Positions 1 through 6,953 of a stretch of DNA of 9,478 nt are shown piece after piece. The notes under the pieces were generated by a model. It had not been told where the DNA came from, did not search any database, and saw only the letters and a program-made list of their open reading frames with translations. A program made the position numbers and the translations under genes. The stretch comes from JANNYA01 sp031409855. Lineage in GTDB: Bacteria > Pseudomonadota > Gammaproteobacteria > Xanthomonadales > SZUA-5. The first letter of the stretch is position 1; each line of letters begins with the position of its first letter. The stretch lies in NCBI GenBank assembly GCA_031409855.1, contig JANNYA010000234.1, positions 1 to 9,478 of the forward strand. Reading direction: 5' to 3'.

Positions 1-2
1 CC

Positions 3-836
3 CCTGCGACACCACCCGCAGACTATGTCGCGTGGCAAAAGCAACGCGTGGAAAATTTGACTGCGGAAAAAGGTTGGTTGAGCTTAATTGGCCTGCACTG
101 GTTAGAGGTGGGCAAGTTCACGCTGGGTAGCGGGGCGAATCAGCAAATACGCCTGAGCGCTGGCCCAGAAAAGCTTGGCACGATTGAGCGCAAAGCAACA
201 GGCGAGCTGGTTTTTAGCGCGAATGCGCCGGTGCTGATTAATGGTGTAGCGGCGAATTCCGAAGTTGTCTTAAGCACCGACAAAGAGGGTGCGAAGCCTA
301 CCGAAGTCAGTTTTGGCACGTTGAGCTTTTTAGCGATTGATCGCGGCGGCAGAATTGGCCTGCGCGTGAAAGATAGCGTGTCTAAAACACGCACAGAATT
401 TATGGGCTTGGACTACTTCGCTTACCAGCCCGCGCTAAAAATCATAGCTCGTTACGAGGCCTACCCGGAAATACGCACGCTGGAAGTCGCGACCATTATC
501 GGCACGGTAGAACCCACACCAAACCCGGGCCGTGCGCACTTTTCGGTGGCGGGCAAAGACTATCGCTTTGAGCTATTGGAAGGCTCAGACGCGGCGCATT
601 ATTTCACCGTCTTTGGCGACCAAACGAACGGCAAAGAAACCTATGGCATGGCGCGTTTTTTAGTCGGTGCACTCGACACGAAAAACAAGACCGTTACGTT
701 GGATTTCAACGCCGCCTACAACCCACCGTGCGCGTTCACTGAATACGCGACCTGCCCGATGCCGCCTGCGGGAAACCGCATTGCCGCAAAAGTGACAGCG
801 GGTGAGAAAGCGTATCGCGGCGCGCGCAAGGAATAA
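3..836 (+). CDS. DUF1684 family protein, 5' end cut by the window
   Basis: The reading frame is open from the first bases of the window. A GTG at 48 could start it, but the 15 codons before it (ending in DYVAWQKQR) match the usual N-terminal part of DUF1684 proteins, which have a W-x-x-x-R stretch shortly before the conserved GW(L)SLxGLHWL block seen at about 63-107. The true start and any signal peptide therefore lie outside the window. Further family hallmarks are FGDQTNGKETYGMARFL in the middle-to-late part and the C-terminal block around LDFNAAYNPPCAFTEYATCP, which includes two cysteines, followed by P-x-x-NR and AGEK. The family is widespread in bacteria, often exported or lipid-anchored, and has no established biochemical role that I can state. 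The 277 visible residues are close to full length. The protease gene follows on the same strand after 122 bases that contain a hairpin plus T-run, so the two are probably separate transcripts. Confidence 0.85.
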   Translation, partial: PATPPADYVAWQKQRVENLTAEKGWLSLIGLHWLEVGKFTLGSGANQQIRLSAGPEKLGTIERKATGELVFSANAPVLINGVAANSEVVLSTDKEGAKPTEVSFGTLSFLAIDRGGRIGLRVKDSVSKTRTEFMGLDYFAYQPALKIIARYEAYPEIRTLEVATIIGTVEPTPNPGRAHFSVAGKDYRFELLEGSDAAHYFTVFGDQTNGKETYGMARFLVGALDTKNKTVTLDFNAAYNPPCAFTEYATCPMPPAGNRIAAKVTAGEKAYRGARKE

Positions 837-896
837 GCCTATGTTGCAAAACTTACGGCAAGCTAGCGGAGCATTAAACCGCGCACATCTGCTGAC

Positions 897-925
897 GAAA
901 CTTTTTCACGAAAGTGCCAGCTAAG
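897..925 (+). promoter_or_regulatory. possible sigma-E-type promoter of the protease gene
   Basis: GAAACTT at 897-903 matches six of seven bases of the envelope-stress sigma-E -35 element (GGAACTT). After a 16-base spacer, the usual distance, comes GCTAA at 920-924, which matches the TCTNA-type -10 except at its first base. Transcription would start near 931, giving a leader of about 28 bases before the ATG at 959. degP-type genes are classic sigma-E targets, which is why the match deserves mention. The -10 is imperfect and overlaps the dyad at 918-938, so this is a candidate only. No good sigma-70 promoter was seen between 837 and 958. Confidence 0.3.
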
Positions 926-944
926 TGGACTTAGACTGTTTTTT
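918..944 (+). terminator. hairpin plus T-run between DUF1684 gene and protease gene
   Basis: The bases 921-934 form a perfect inverted repeat, CTAAGT-GG-ACTTAG. With one bulged A at 935 it extends to CAG (918-920) pairing with CTG (936-938). Six T residues follow directly (939-944). Shape and position fit an intrinsic terminator for the gene ending at 836. The stem is AT-rich for a strong terminator. The Shine-Dalgarno GAGG of the next gene starts only four bases after the T-run, so an attenuator in the protease leader or a dyad operator are alternatives. Confidence 0.45.
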
Positions 945-958
945 CATGAGGCATTTTA

Positions 959-2368
959 ATGCGTACGCGTAGCCGGATTTTCTCTTTAGTTACCAGTTTT
1001 AGCCTGATTGTCTGTTGCAGCTTTAACGCAGCCTTGGCCGCCCTGCCGCCAGAGATTGATGGCGTTGCCCTGCCCAGCCTGGCGCCGATGCTTGAACGCA
1101 CGCAGCCGGCCGTGGTCAATGTCAGCTCCCGCACCCGTGTTCAGGTTCAGAACTCGTTTTATGGTGACCCATTTTTTGACCGCTTTTTTGGCGGCGGCAT
1201 GGGTGGACAACCACAGGAACGGGTAGAAAGCTCATTGGGCTCTGGCGTCATCGTCGATGCCGTCAAAGGCTTGGTGCTGACCAATAATCACGTCATTAAA
1301 AATGCCGATGAAGTATCGGTAACGCTGACCGACGGCCGAATTTTTACCGCGGAGTTGGTAGGCACCGACCCGGATACCGATGTCGCGCTGATCAAAATCA
1401 AGCCCGAGCGCCTAGTGGCACTGACGCTGGCCAATTCAGACGCGCTGCGCGTCGGCGATTTCGTGGTCGCCGTAGGCAACCCGTTTGGGATTGGACAGTC
1501 GGCCACCAGCGGCATTGTGAGTGCGCTTGGGCGCTCCGGCTTGCGTGGCCTGGGTTATCAAAATTTCATACAAACCGACGCTTCGATCAACCCCGGCAAT
1601 TCCGGCGGCGCTTTGGTCAATCTGCGCGGGGAACTTGTCGGCATTAACACCGCCATTTTCTCCCCCTCGGGCGGCAACGTCGGCATCGGCTTTGCGATTC
1701 CGGCGAATTTGGCACGCAACGTGATGAACCAGCTACAAGCGTTCGGCGAAGTGCAGCGCGGCAGCTTGGGCGTGCAGACGCAGGATTTGACCGAAGCGCT
1801 GGCAAAAGCGCTAAAACTGAATCCGATTGCCGGGTCGGGGAACGCGGGCAACGCCGGTGGTGCCATCGTGACGCAAGTCGTGCCAGACATGCCAGCGGCG
1901 AAAGCGGGTGTGCGCCAAGGCGATGTCATCACCGCAATTGCTGGCAAGCGCGTACTTGATGCGCAGTCGTTGGCAAACGCTGAAGGTTTGCTGCCACTCG
2001 CCACGGCGCAAATCTTAACGATTATGCGCGATGGCAAGCCCTTGCAGCTAAAATTCACGCTCGTGCCGATCAACACGCAATCGGTAGAGGGCAGTAAAAT
2101 AGATGCGCGTTTGGCGGGCACAAAACTAGCGGATTTAAGCTCAAGCGCACGTTCCCGCGCGGGCGGTGCCGGCGGCGTGCTGATTAGCGAAGTCGCGCCA
2201 GGCACCTTGGCCGCGCAATACGGCCTGGAAAAGAACGATCTAATCGCAGGCGTTAGCCGCTATCAAATCAACAATATCGCCGAGCTAACCCAGCTTTTGA
2301 AATCCAGTCGGGGTCGGGTTACCTTGACAATTTATCGGAATCGTCGGTCTTATGTTTTGACGTTGTGA
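959..2368 (+). CDS. degQ: Do-family periplasmic serine endoprotease (DegQ/DegP-like)
   Basis: This 469-residue protein should degrade or refold misfolded proteins in the periplasm. A signal peptide covers residues 1-27: basic MRTRSR, a hydrophobic core, then an ALA-A cleavage site. The trypsin-like domain spans about 35-260 with the triad His111 (TNNHVI), Asp141 (DPDTDVALIKI) and Ser215 (NPGNSGGAL). PDZ1 covers about 268-370 (GSLGV, then PAAKAGVRQGDVI) and PDZ2 about 385-467 (GVLISEVAPGTLAAQYGLEKNDLI). The LA loop between the first strands is short with an FFDRFFGG stretch, and total length is near DegQ, so I favour DegQ over DegP; the symbol is a family-level choice. The ATG at 959 is preceded by GAGG at 948-951 with a 7-base gap. 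A sigma-E-like promoter match and a hairpin lie just upstream. The 3' end overlaps the convergent dinB gene by 19 bases. Confidence 0.95.
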   Translation: MRTRSRIFSLVTSFSLIVCCSFNAALAALPPEIDGVALPSLAPMLERTQPAVVNVSSRTRVQVQNSFYGDPFFDRFFGGGMGGQPQERVESSLGSGVIVDAVKGLVLTNNHVIKNADEVSVTLTDGRIFTAELVGTDPDTDVALIKIKPERLVALTLANSDALRVGDFVVAVGNPFGIGQSATSGIVSALGRSGLRGLGYQNFIQTDASINPGNSGGALVNLRGELVGINTAIFSPSGGNVGIGFAIPANLARNVMNQLQAFGEVQRGSLGVQTQDLTEALAKALKLNPIAGSGNAGNAGGAIVTQVVPDMPAAKAGVRQGDVITAIAGKRVLDAQSLANAEGLLPLATAQILTIMRDGKPLQLKFTLVPINTQSVEGSKIDARLAGTKLADLSSSARSRAGGAGGVLISEVAPGTLAAQYGLEKNDLIAGVSRYQINNIAELTQLLKSSRGRVTLTIYRNRRSYVLTL

Positions 2369-3567
2369 TCTAAGCCGCGCGCACGCCGCAAACTCTGTGC
2401 GCCAAACTTCTTATTAATGGCGTCATTTAATTGATCCATTGCGCCGCTTGGAACGGCTGCGTTAGAAGGCAGCACCGCCGGAGCAAACAAATCCGCCTGT
2501 TGTGGCCGCGTTTCTAGCGTCGCCATCGGTTCGTCAAAGCGCGACGCACTCAAACCCAGCAAACGCAAACTCGGGCGCTTTTGCGCGTGCCACCAGGTGA
2601 CTAAAAGTTGTTCCGCAAGATGAAATATCGCATCGGTATTGGCGCTGGCTGGCTGCAGTTGCGCTTGGCGAGTCAACGTTTCAAAGGGCGGCATGCGTAT
2701 TTTGACGGTGATGGTGTGCGCATCCAATGCGTGCGCACGCAGGCGCGCGCTCACCTTTTCGGTCAAGCGCATCAGCCACATGCGCGCTTCGCCAAGGGCG
2801 ATCAAATCTTGCGCAAAGGTATGTTCCGCACCGACCGATTTTTCGGCGCGGTCGCTAACCACCGGCCGGGTATCAATGCCAGCGGCGAATTGCTGCGCGG
2901 TTTCGCTGTGATTGCCCAGCGCCTTTTTGACCAGCGCTGCGGGCGCTAAGCGCAGCTGCGCAATCGTGTGAATTCCCACCTGCGCCAGTTTTTCTGCGGC
3001 GACGCGGCCAATGGTGTAGAGCTTATTGACCGGCAATGGATCCAGCCGCGTGTGGACAAGCTCAGGCGTTAAGTGCAGTAGGCCGTTCGGTTTGCACAGC
3101 TCGCTTGCCATTTTTGCCAGCAATTTATTGTGCGCAATGCCAACGCTGCAGTTCAGCTGCACTTGCTTAAAAACCTCCGCGCGCACGAACTCGGCGATAC
3201 CCTGTGCGCTACCGAATAGGCTGAGGCTGGCGGTGACGTCCAAAAAAGCTTCGTCCAAAGACAAGCCTTCAATTTCTGGCGTTACTTGATTAAACACGGC
3301 AAAAATTTGCGCCGAAATCGCCGCGTAATAGCTGATGCGCGGCTCGATATACACGCCCTGCGGGCACAGCTTGAGCGCACGCGCAGTCGGCATCGCCGAG
3401 TGCACGCCAAACACGCGCGCTTCATAGCTCGCGGTAGACACCACACCGCGCGGTCCGGTGTGCGCCAAGATCACCGGTAGGCCGCGCAGTTCTGGGCGGT
3501 CGCGCTGTTCGATGGCGGCATAAAATGCGTCCATATCGACGTGCAAAATGGTGCGCTCTGCTGCCAT
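2350..3567 (-). CDS. dinB: DNA polymerase IV (Y-family translesion polymerase)
   Basis: This 405-residue protein is a low-fidelity polymerase that extends DNA past damaged or misaligned bases in the cytoplasm. The N-terminal HVDMDAFYAAIE holds catalytic Asp11, and SLDEAFLDVT holds Asp105-Glu106; Tyr16 sits at the steric-gate position (Phe13 in E. coli Pol IV). Palm, fingers and thumb occupy about 1-235, with the helix-hairpin-helix region at LYTIGRVAAEKLAQVGI (183-199). The little-finger domain runs from about 243 to 345. A QADLF pentapeptide at 357-361 is a textbook beta-clamp-binding motif. It is followed by an unusual tail of about 40 residues. The ATG at 3565-3567 has AGGCGG 7 bases upstream, inside an 18-base gap after the dehydrogenase gene, so it is probably the last gene of a three-gene operon. 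No LexA-type CTG-N10-CAG box was seen ahead of dinB or the operon. Confidence 0.96.
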   Translation of the reverse strand: MAAERTILHVDMDAFYAAIEQRDRPELRGLPVILAHTGPRGVVSTASYEARVFGVHSAMPTARALKLCPQGVYIEPRISYYAAISAQIFAVFNQVTPEIEGLSLDEAFLDVTASLSLFGSAQGIAEFVRAEVFKQVQLNCSVGIAHNKLLAKMASELCKPNGLLHLTPELVHTRLDPLPVNKLYTIGRVAAEKLAQVGIHTIAQLRLAPAALVKKALGNHSETAQQFAAGIDTRPVVSDRAEKSVGAEHTFAQDLIALGEARMWLMRLTEKVSARLRAHALDAHTITVKIRMPPFETLTRQAQLQPASANTDAIFHLAEQLLVTWWHAQKRPSLRLLGLSASRFDEPMATLETRPQQADLFAPAVLPSNAAVPSGAMDQLNDAINKKFGAQSLRRARGLDHNVKT

Positions 3568-3585
3568 GGCTGGGCCGCCTAGAAG

Positions 3586-4377
3586 CTAGACGTCGCGCTT
3601 CAACATTTTCAACATTTTCTTGAAATAAGTTTCTGGCATCCAACGTTTAAGCCGCCAATGACTGCGGCTGTCTTTGTGCGGCAGCAGCAAAAAATCCCCA
3701 GCTTGTGCGCGCGTTATCGCGAATTCCGCAACGTCAGCCGCAGTTAGCGCCGAGCGCTCCATCAGCGCAGTCGCGGCTTTGCGCATGCGTTCGTGCCCAG
3801 GCGCGAAGGACTCCAGCAAATTGGTTTTGAAAAAGCTCGGGCACAAACACGCCACGTGCAAACCACGCGCATACAGTTGCGCGCGCAAAATCTCGGAATA
3901 CGCCACCACAGCGGCCTTGGTCACGCCATAAACGCCGGTTTCCGGCGCACCGGCTAGGCCTGCGAACGAGGCGGTATTGATAATCAAGCCGCCACGTGCG
4001 CCCAACATCAGCGGCAAGATCGCCTTGCAGCCGCGCTGGATTGAGGTCAAGTTAATCGCTATGACTCGGTCCCATTCGGCATCGGTGGTGTCTAAAAATT
4101 CACCGCTGCTGGCGATGCCGGCATTGTTGATCAGCACCGACACGCATCCAAACTCCGATTTGAGCTGTGCGGCGACCTGCTGCCAATCTTTCGCGTCCGC
4201 GACATTCATTTCAATAGCGATGTGGCCACTGCCACTTAACAGTGCGATGGTTTCCTGCGCCCGTTCCACCAACAAATCCGCCACTGCCACACGCGCGCCG
4301 CGCTTGGCATAATTGATCGCCAATTCGCGCCCTAAACCACTGCCCGCACCCGTAATGACTACCGTTTTTACACTCAC
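3586..4377 (-). CDS. classical short-chain dehydrogenase/reductase
   Basis: This 263-residue protein is a soluble NAD(P)-dependent oxidoreductase with a Rossmann fold; its substrate cannot be inferred. The cofactor loop TGAGSGLG is at residues 9-16. Asp34 (VAVADL) at the end of the second strand is usual for enzymes preferring NAD(H). NNAG is at 84-87, and the catalytic set is Asn109, Ser137 (NTAS), Tyr150 and Lys154 (YGVTK). CPSFFKTNL at 179-187 is the P-x-x-x-T cofactor motif. The last 25 or so residues are basic (WRLKRW, FKKMLKMLKRDV) and could form an amphipathic helix. The start is GTG at 4375-4377 with AAGGA five bases upstream; the ATG inside that stretch is out of frame. It lies 33 bases after the EcsC-like gene and 18 bases before dinB on the same strand, which suggests co-transcription. 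Confidence 0.93.
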   Translation of the reverse strand: MSVKTVVITGAGSGLGRELAINYAKRGARVAVADLLVERAQETIALLSGSGHIAIEMNVADAKDWQQVAAQLKSEFGCVSVLINNAGIASSGEFLDTTDAEWDRVIAINLTSIQRGCKAILPLMLGARGGLIINTASFAGLAGAPETGVYGVTKAAVVAYSEILRAQLYARGLHVACLCPSFFKTNLLESFAPGHERMRKAATALMERSALTAADVAEFAITRAQAGDFLLLPHKDSRSHWRLKRWMPETYFKKMLKMLKRDV

Positions 4378-4410
4378 AGCATTCCTTCAAAGATTGAATT
4401 TGCAGGGCGT

Positions 4411-5070
4411 CTAGCGAAACGCGTCTTTCACTGTTTTAGGCTGCGTTTCATCCACCACCGTGCCTAGGCTGAGCATCGTCCATTGCCGCAATCGCCGTGG
4501 ATCGGGATCTAGCACATTGCCATCGTCAAGATCATCCCGACAATAGGCCGCAACCTTGCGCGCCAATAAAAACGTACCCGTGACGTGCGTTGCGCTCGAG
4601 GCCAGTATTTCCACCGCCGGTAGACCACGTCTAAGCACCGTGCCCAGCACTTTTTTCGCCATGCGTTTCAGCACGCCACCGCCAATTTGTTCGACCAATT
4701 CAATCGCGCCGACGCCAATCGTGCCCATCCAGCGCAGCATCTGCGCATTGTCGGCAGCGCTGGGGGTGCGCTGATGCAGTGCGAAAATACGCAGAATCAG
4801 ATCGCGCTGAATCGTGGACGTCAGCGCCGCATCCCCAGCCAAGTTCACCGCCCAGCCCAAGACTTTGCCAAAGCCCGGGATCATGCTGACTGCGGTCGTG
4901 CCAGCACCGGTGGCACCGGCTTTGATGCAGGCGGTTTTAACCAGCTGGCGCAGCAGCCGGGCGTGCGTGGCCTGCGGGAATTCGGCGCGTAAGGCTGTGA
5001 TATCACGTTCGGCTTTGTGCCAGTGCGCCTCGGTATACAAAGAATTTGCCATCACCATTTCAGCGCTCAA
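4411..5070 (-). CDS. EcsC-like protein, function unknown
   Basis: This protein of up to 219 residues is not a firm family match. Its middle resembles EcsC-family proteins: a glycine-rich small-residue stretch (AGATGAGTTAVSMIPGFGKVL, about 51-71), then NLAGDAALTSTIQRDLILRIFALHQ, and a second half ending RRGLPAVEILASSATHVTGTFLLARKVAAYC. EcsC proteins often have a P-G-x-G turn followed by 'D...IQ..LI..IA..YG' in this order, which is the basis of the call. The small-residue stretches could associate with membranes, but no clear transmembrane helix pair stands out. The longest frame starts at TTG (5068-5070). The ATG codons at 5056-5058 and 5050-5052 are equally plausible because none has a clear Shine-Dalgarno. 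It is probably the first gene of the operon with the dehydrogenase and dinB, and divergent from the methyltransferase gene. Confidence 0.6.
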   Translation of the reverse strand: MSAEMVMANSLYTEAHWHKAERDITALRAEFPQATHARLLRQLVKTACIKAGATGAGTTAVSMIPGFGKVLGWAVNLAGDAALTSTIQRDLILRIFALHQRTPSAADNAQMLRWMGTIGVGAIELVEQIGGGVLKRMAKKVLGTVLRRGLPAVEILASSATHVTGTFLLARKVAAYCRDDLDDGNVLDPDPRRLRQWTMLSLGTVVDETQPKTVKDAFR

Positions 5071-5099
5071 TCTTGCGGGGTAAAACCGTATTCTATCGC

Positions 5100-5774
5100 A
5101 TGCCCGAAACTAGTAAGCCCGTGAACTCAAACCCAGTCAGCAGCCCGCAAACTACGCGCCACCCGCGCTTGACCGAGGTGCTCGCGCGGCATCAAAACCA
5201 TCCTGATCAAACGCCGATTGCGCCTTTTTCGCATTTGATTTGGCCGCAAGTGCAGGCCTTTGCCGCGTCGCATCCCTCGCTGATTTTAGATTTGGGTTGC
5301 GGCACCGGCGAAAGCAGCCAAATTTTGGCGCACAGGCATCCCGATTCAGGCGTGTTGGGGCTGGATCGTTCCAGCGTGCGCTTAGCCAAAGTGCCTAGTG
5401 ACATTGCCAACAATTACCTGCATTTGCGCGGCGATCAATATGATCTAGTGCGCTTGCTGCACGCAAACAGCCTGCGCGCGGAAAAGGTTTATTTGCTGTA
5501 CCCAAATCCCTCGCCCAAGCCGGAACATTTAAAGCGGCGCTGGCACGCGCACCCGATTTGGCCGACGCTGTTAGGCGTGACGGATCACATTGAGTTGCGC
5601 ACCAATTGGTCGATTTACGCCCAGGAATTTGCCTTTGCGCTGCAGGCGACTGGTTGGGCGGTAACGCTTGAGCAAATCGTGATTGATACGACTAACGCGT
5701 CGCTCAGTTTATTCGAGGCCAAATATGCGCGCTCTGGGCATGCGCTTTGGCGGGTGATGGGCAAGCCAAGCTAG
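5100..5774 (+). CDS. TrmB-family SAM-dependent methyltransferase, divergent paralogue
   Basis: This 224-residue protein has the layout of tRNA (guanine46-N7)-methyltransferase: SAM motif LDLGCGTG at 63-70, GLDRS at 87-91, LHLRGDQYDLVRLL at 107-120, then LYPNPSPKPEHLKRRWHAHP at 132-151, LRTNWSIYAQEF at 166-177 and LFEAKYARSGHALW at 204-217. In canonical TrmB the fourth block reads F-P-D-P-W-H-K..H..KRR. Here the Asp is Asn136 and the Trp-His pair is Ser-Pro, while His143 and Arg146-Arg147 are kept. The extended RRWHAHPIWP form recalls a known group of TrmB-like proteins distinct from the housekeeping enzyme, so I give no symbol. Substrate may be tRNA or something else. I chose ATG 5100 over a TTG at 5046, because the earlier start would overlap the divergent gene and add no family sequence. 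Ribosome-binding support is weak for both. Confidence 0.82.
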   Translation: MPETSKPVNSNPVSSPQTTRHPRLTEVLARHQNHPDQTPIAPFSHLIWPQVQAFAASHPSLILDLGCGTGESSQILAHRHPDSGVLGLDRSSVRLAKVPSDIANNYLHLRGDQYDLVRLLHANSLRAEKVYLLYPNPSPKPEHLKRRWHAHPIWPTLLGVTDHIELRTNWSIYAQEFAFALQATGWAVTLEQIVIDTTNASLSLFEAKYARSGHALWRVMGKPS

Positions 5775-5978
5775 CGCGTGGTTTTTGCGGTGTCGATCAC
5801 ATGCGATTTGTTAACTTTGAACTAGTGCCCAAAGCACAAGACCGCGCCCCTATTTTTTCTGATTGATGGCACATTCGCCACTTAAAGCCAATTGGGATTG
5901 TCGATGTATGAGTTAAGAGCCTCCACTTGTCTGACCGTTTTCTCAATCAACGCTATGAGCTAGCCAGGCGCACTCGCG
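5775..5978. other. intergenic stretch without a gene
   Basis: These 204 bases between the methyltransferase gene and the end of the glycosyltransferase gene show no convincing coding frame. A small hairpin, GTGC-CCAAA-GCAC at 5825-5837 with CT/AG extension, is followed only 15 bases later by six T residues (5853-5858), too far for a standard intrinsic terminator. The stretch marks the left border of the polysaccharide block. I found no insertion-sequence end or attachment-site repeat in it. Confidence 0.6.
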
Positions 5979-6887
5979 CTAGCCCCGAAGAATTTGCCGC
6001 GCCGCTATGCGCCCAACATTGAAGTGGGAGTGAAACCCACGCCAATCCCAACGCACGGCGCGTACCAGCAAGCGCCGCGCAATTTGAAAAAATGCGCGGC
6101 GCAAATGCATGCGATAGCTTGCCTGGTCAATGAATCTCTGGTTGCGCGCAATTTCGAATACGCGCAAACGTTCACGCAAGTCACGCCCCTCACGAAAAGA
6201 GTTCGACGAGATCGACGTTCCATGCTGGCGGTAGCGCATCGTCGTGCGTGGGATATACGCAATATCAAATCCCTTCGCTAGGCACCGTAATACCCATTCC
6301 CAATCGCCAAGCTGCGGCATATCTGGCGCAAATGGGCCAATGGCGCGAAACGCGGAATTTCGAATTGCGCAACCAGAAATATGCCACCAGCATCCGCGCT
6401 CCAAGGTGCCACGCACAGAGTCCAAACCGCCGGGAATAATTCGAACAGCTTGCTCTAGTACGTCCTCTCCGGGCTCAATCTGGTCAGTGTCCGACCACCA
6501 AACATCATAGCTTGAGCAAATCGATGCCGTATTTTCAGTTAGGCCCTGCATCGCCGCAAAATACAGGGTGAGCCAGTTTGGTTTGACCACATCATCAGCG
6601 TGCAGAATAAACATCCACTCTGTTTCCGTACTCAATTGCGCGAACGCACGATTCACCGTGCGGCGCTCGCCCATGTTGCTTTCATTCGCCCATATCTCGA
6701 AAGGTGTGGCGCTAGTCCAAGCGGCGCGGGCGACGTTCACGGTATCGTCAGTGCTGCAATCGTCTAGCATGACCACCTTCAAAACTTTGCCCAAGCAATC
6801 CGTTTGCTGCAGTGCGAGTAGCGTTTCTACAAGGGTTTGGGCAGCGTTGTAGGCGGGAATTACCACCACGCAAACAGGTGTACTCAA
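5979..6887 (-). CDS. family 2 glycosyltransferase
   Basis: This protein of about 302 residues is a cytoplasmic or membrane-peripheral transferase of a sugar from a nucleotide-sugar, probably onto a surface polysaccharide or lipid-linked glycan. From the proposed start, the GT-A fold is marked by VVIPAYNA (8-15), DDCSTDDT (42-49), the metal-binding HADD (96-99, a DXD-type motif) and GDWEW (194-198), the usual place of the catalytic base region. RYRQHGTSIS follows, and the C-terminus is basic without a membrane helix. A longer frame begins at ATG 6929. I choose TTG 6885-6887 instead because a near-perfect Shine-Dalgarno AGGAGGT lies four bases upstream and the resulting MSTPVCVVVIPAYN is the usual N-terminus. 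The donor sugar cannot be read from sequence. The gene follows fkbM after 66 bases and is the last of the minus-strand cluster; a GC-rich dyad overlaps its stop codon. Confidence 0.92.
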   Translation of the reverse strand: MSTPVCVVVIPAYNAAQTLVETLLALQQTDCLGKVLKVVMLDDCSTDDTVNVARAAWTSATPFEIWANESNMGERRTVNRAFAQLSTETEWMFILHADDVVKPNWLTLYFAAMQGLTENTASICSSYDVWWSDTDQIEPGEDVLEQAVRIIPGGLDSVRGTLERGCWWHISGCAIRNSAFRAIGPFAPDMPQLGDWEWVLRCLAKGFDIAYIPRTTMRYRQHGTSISSNSFREGRDLRERLRVFEIARNQRFIDQASYRMHLRRAFFQIARRLLVRAVRWDWRGFHSHFNVGRIAARQILRG

Positions 6888-6891
6888 AAAG

Positions 6892-6898
6892 ACCTCCT
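6892..6898 (-). promoter_or_regulatory. strong Shine-Dalgarno setting the glycosyltransferase start
   Basis: The minus strand reads AGGAGGT, then CTTT, then TTG. This is an almost ideal ribosome binding site at ideal distance from the TTG at 6887. It would lie inside the coding region if the ATG at 6929 were used. It therefore argues for the shorter protein with a TTG start. Confidence 0.8.
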
Positions 6899-6953
6899 CA
6901 ATTCCAATGACACACGAAGAGCACAGCATCAGCTTTCTGGTGATTGCCCCGCA

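Noticed and set aside
959..1040. Lipoprotein signal at the Cys-Cys of the protease leader
   Set aside because: LIVC does not fit the lipobox, which wants a small residue just before Cys, and a normal ALA-A signal peptidase I site follows.
1558..2205. A 215-codon open frame on the minus strand inside the protease gene
   Set aside because: It lies wholly antisense to the protease gene with its intact triad and PDZ1, and its translation is low-complexity alanine, serine and proline typical of GC-rich shadow frames.
5959..5983. GCTAGC...GCTAGC dyad with an inner GCGC pair at the glycosyltransferase stop codon, as a terminator
   Set aside because: Neither strand has a T-run after it, and the outer and inner pairings compete for the same bases.
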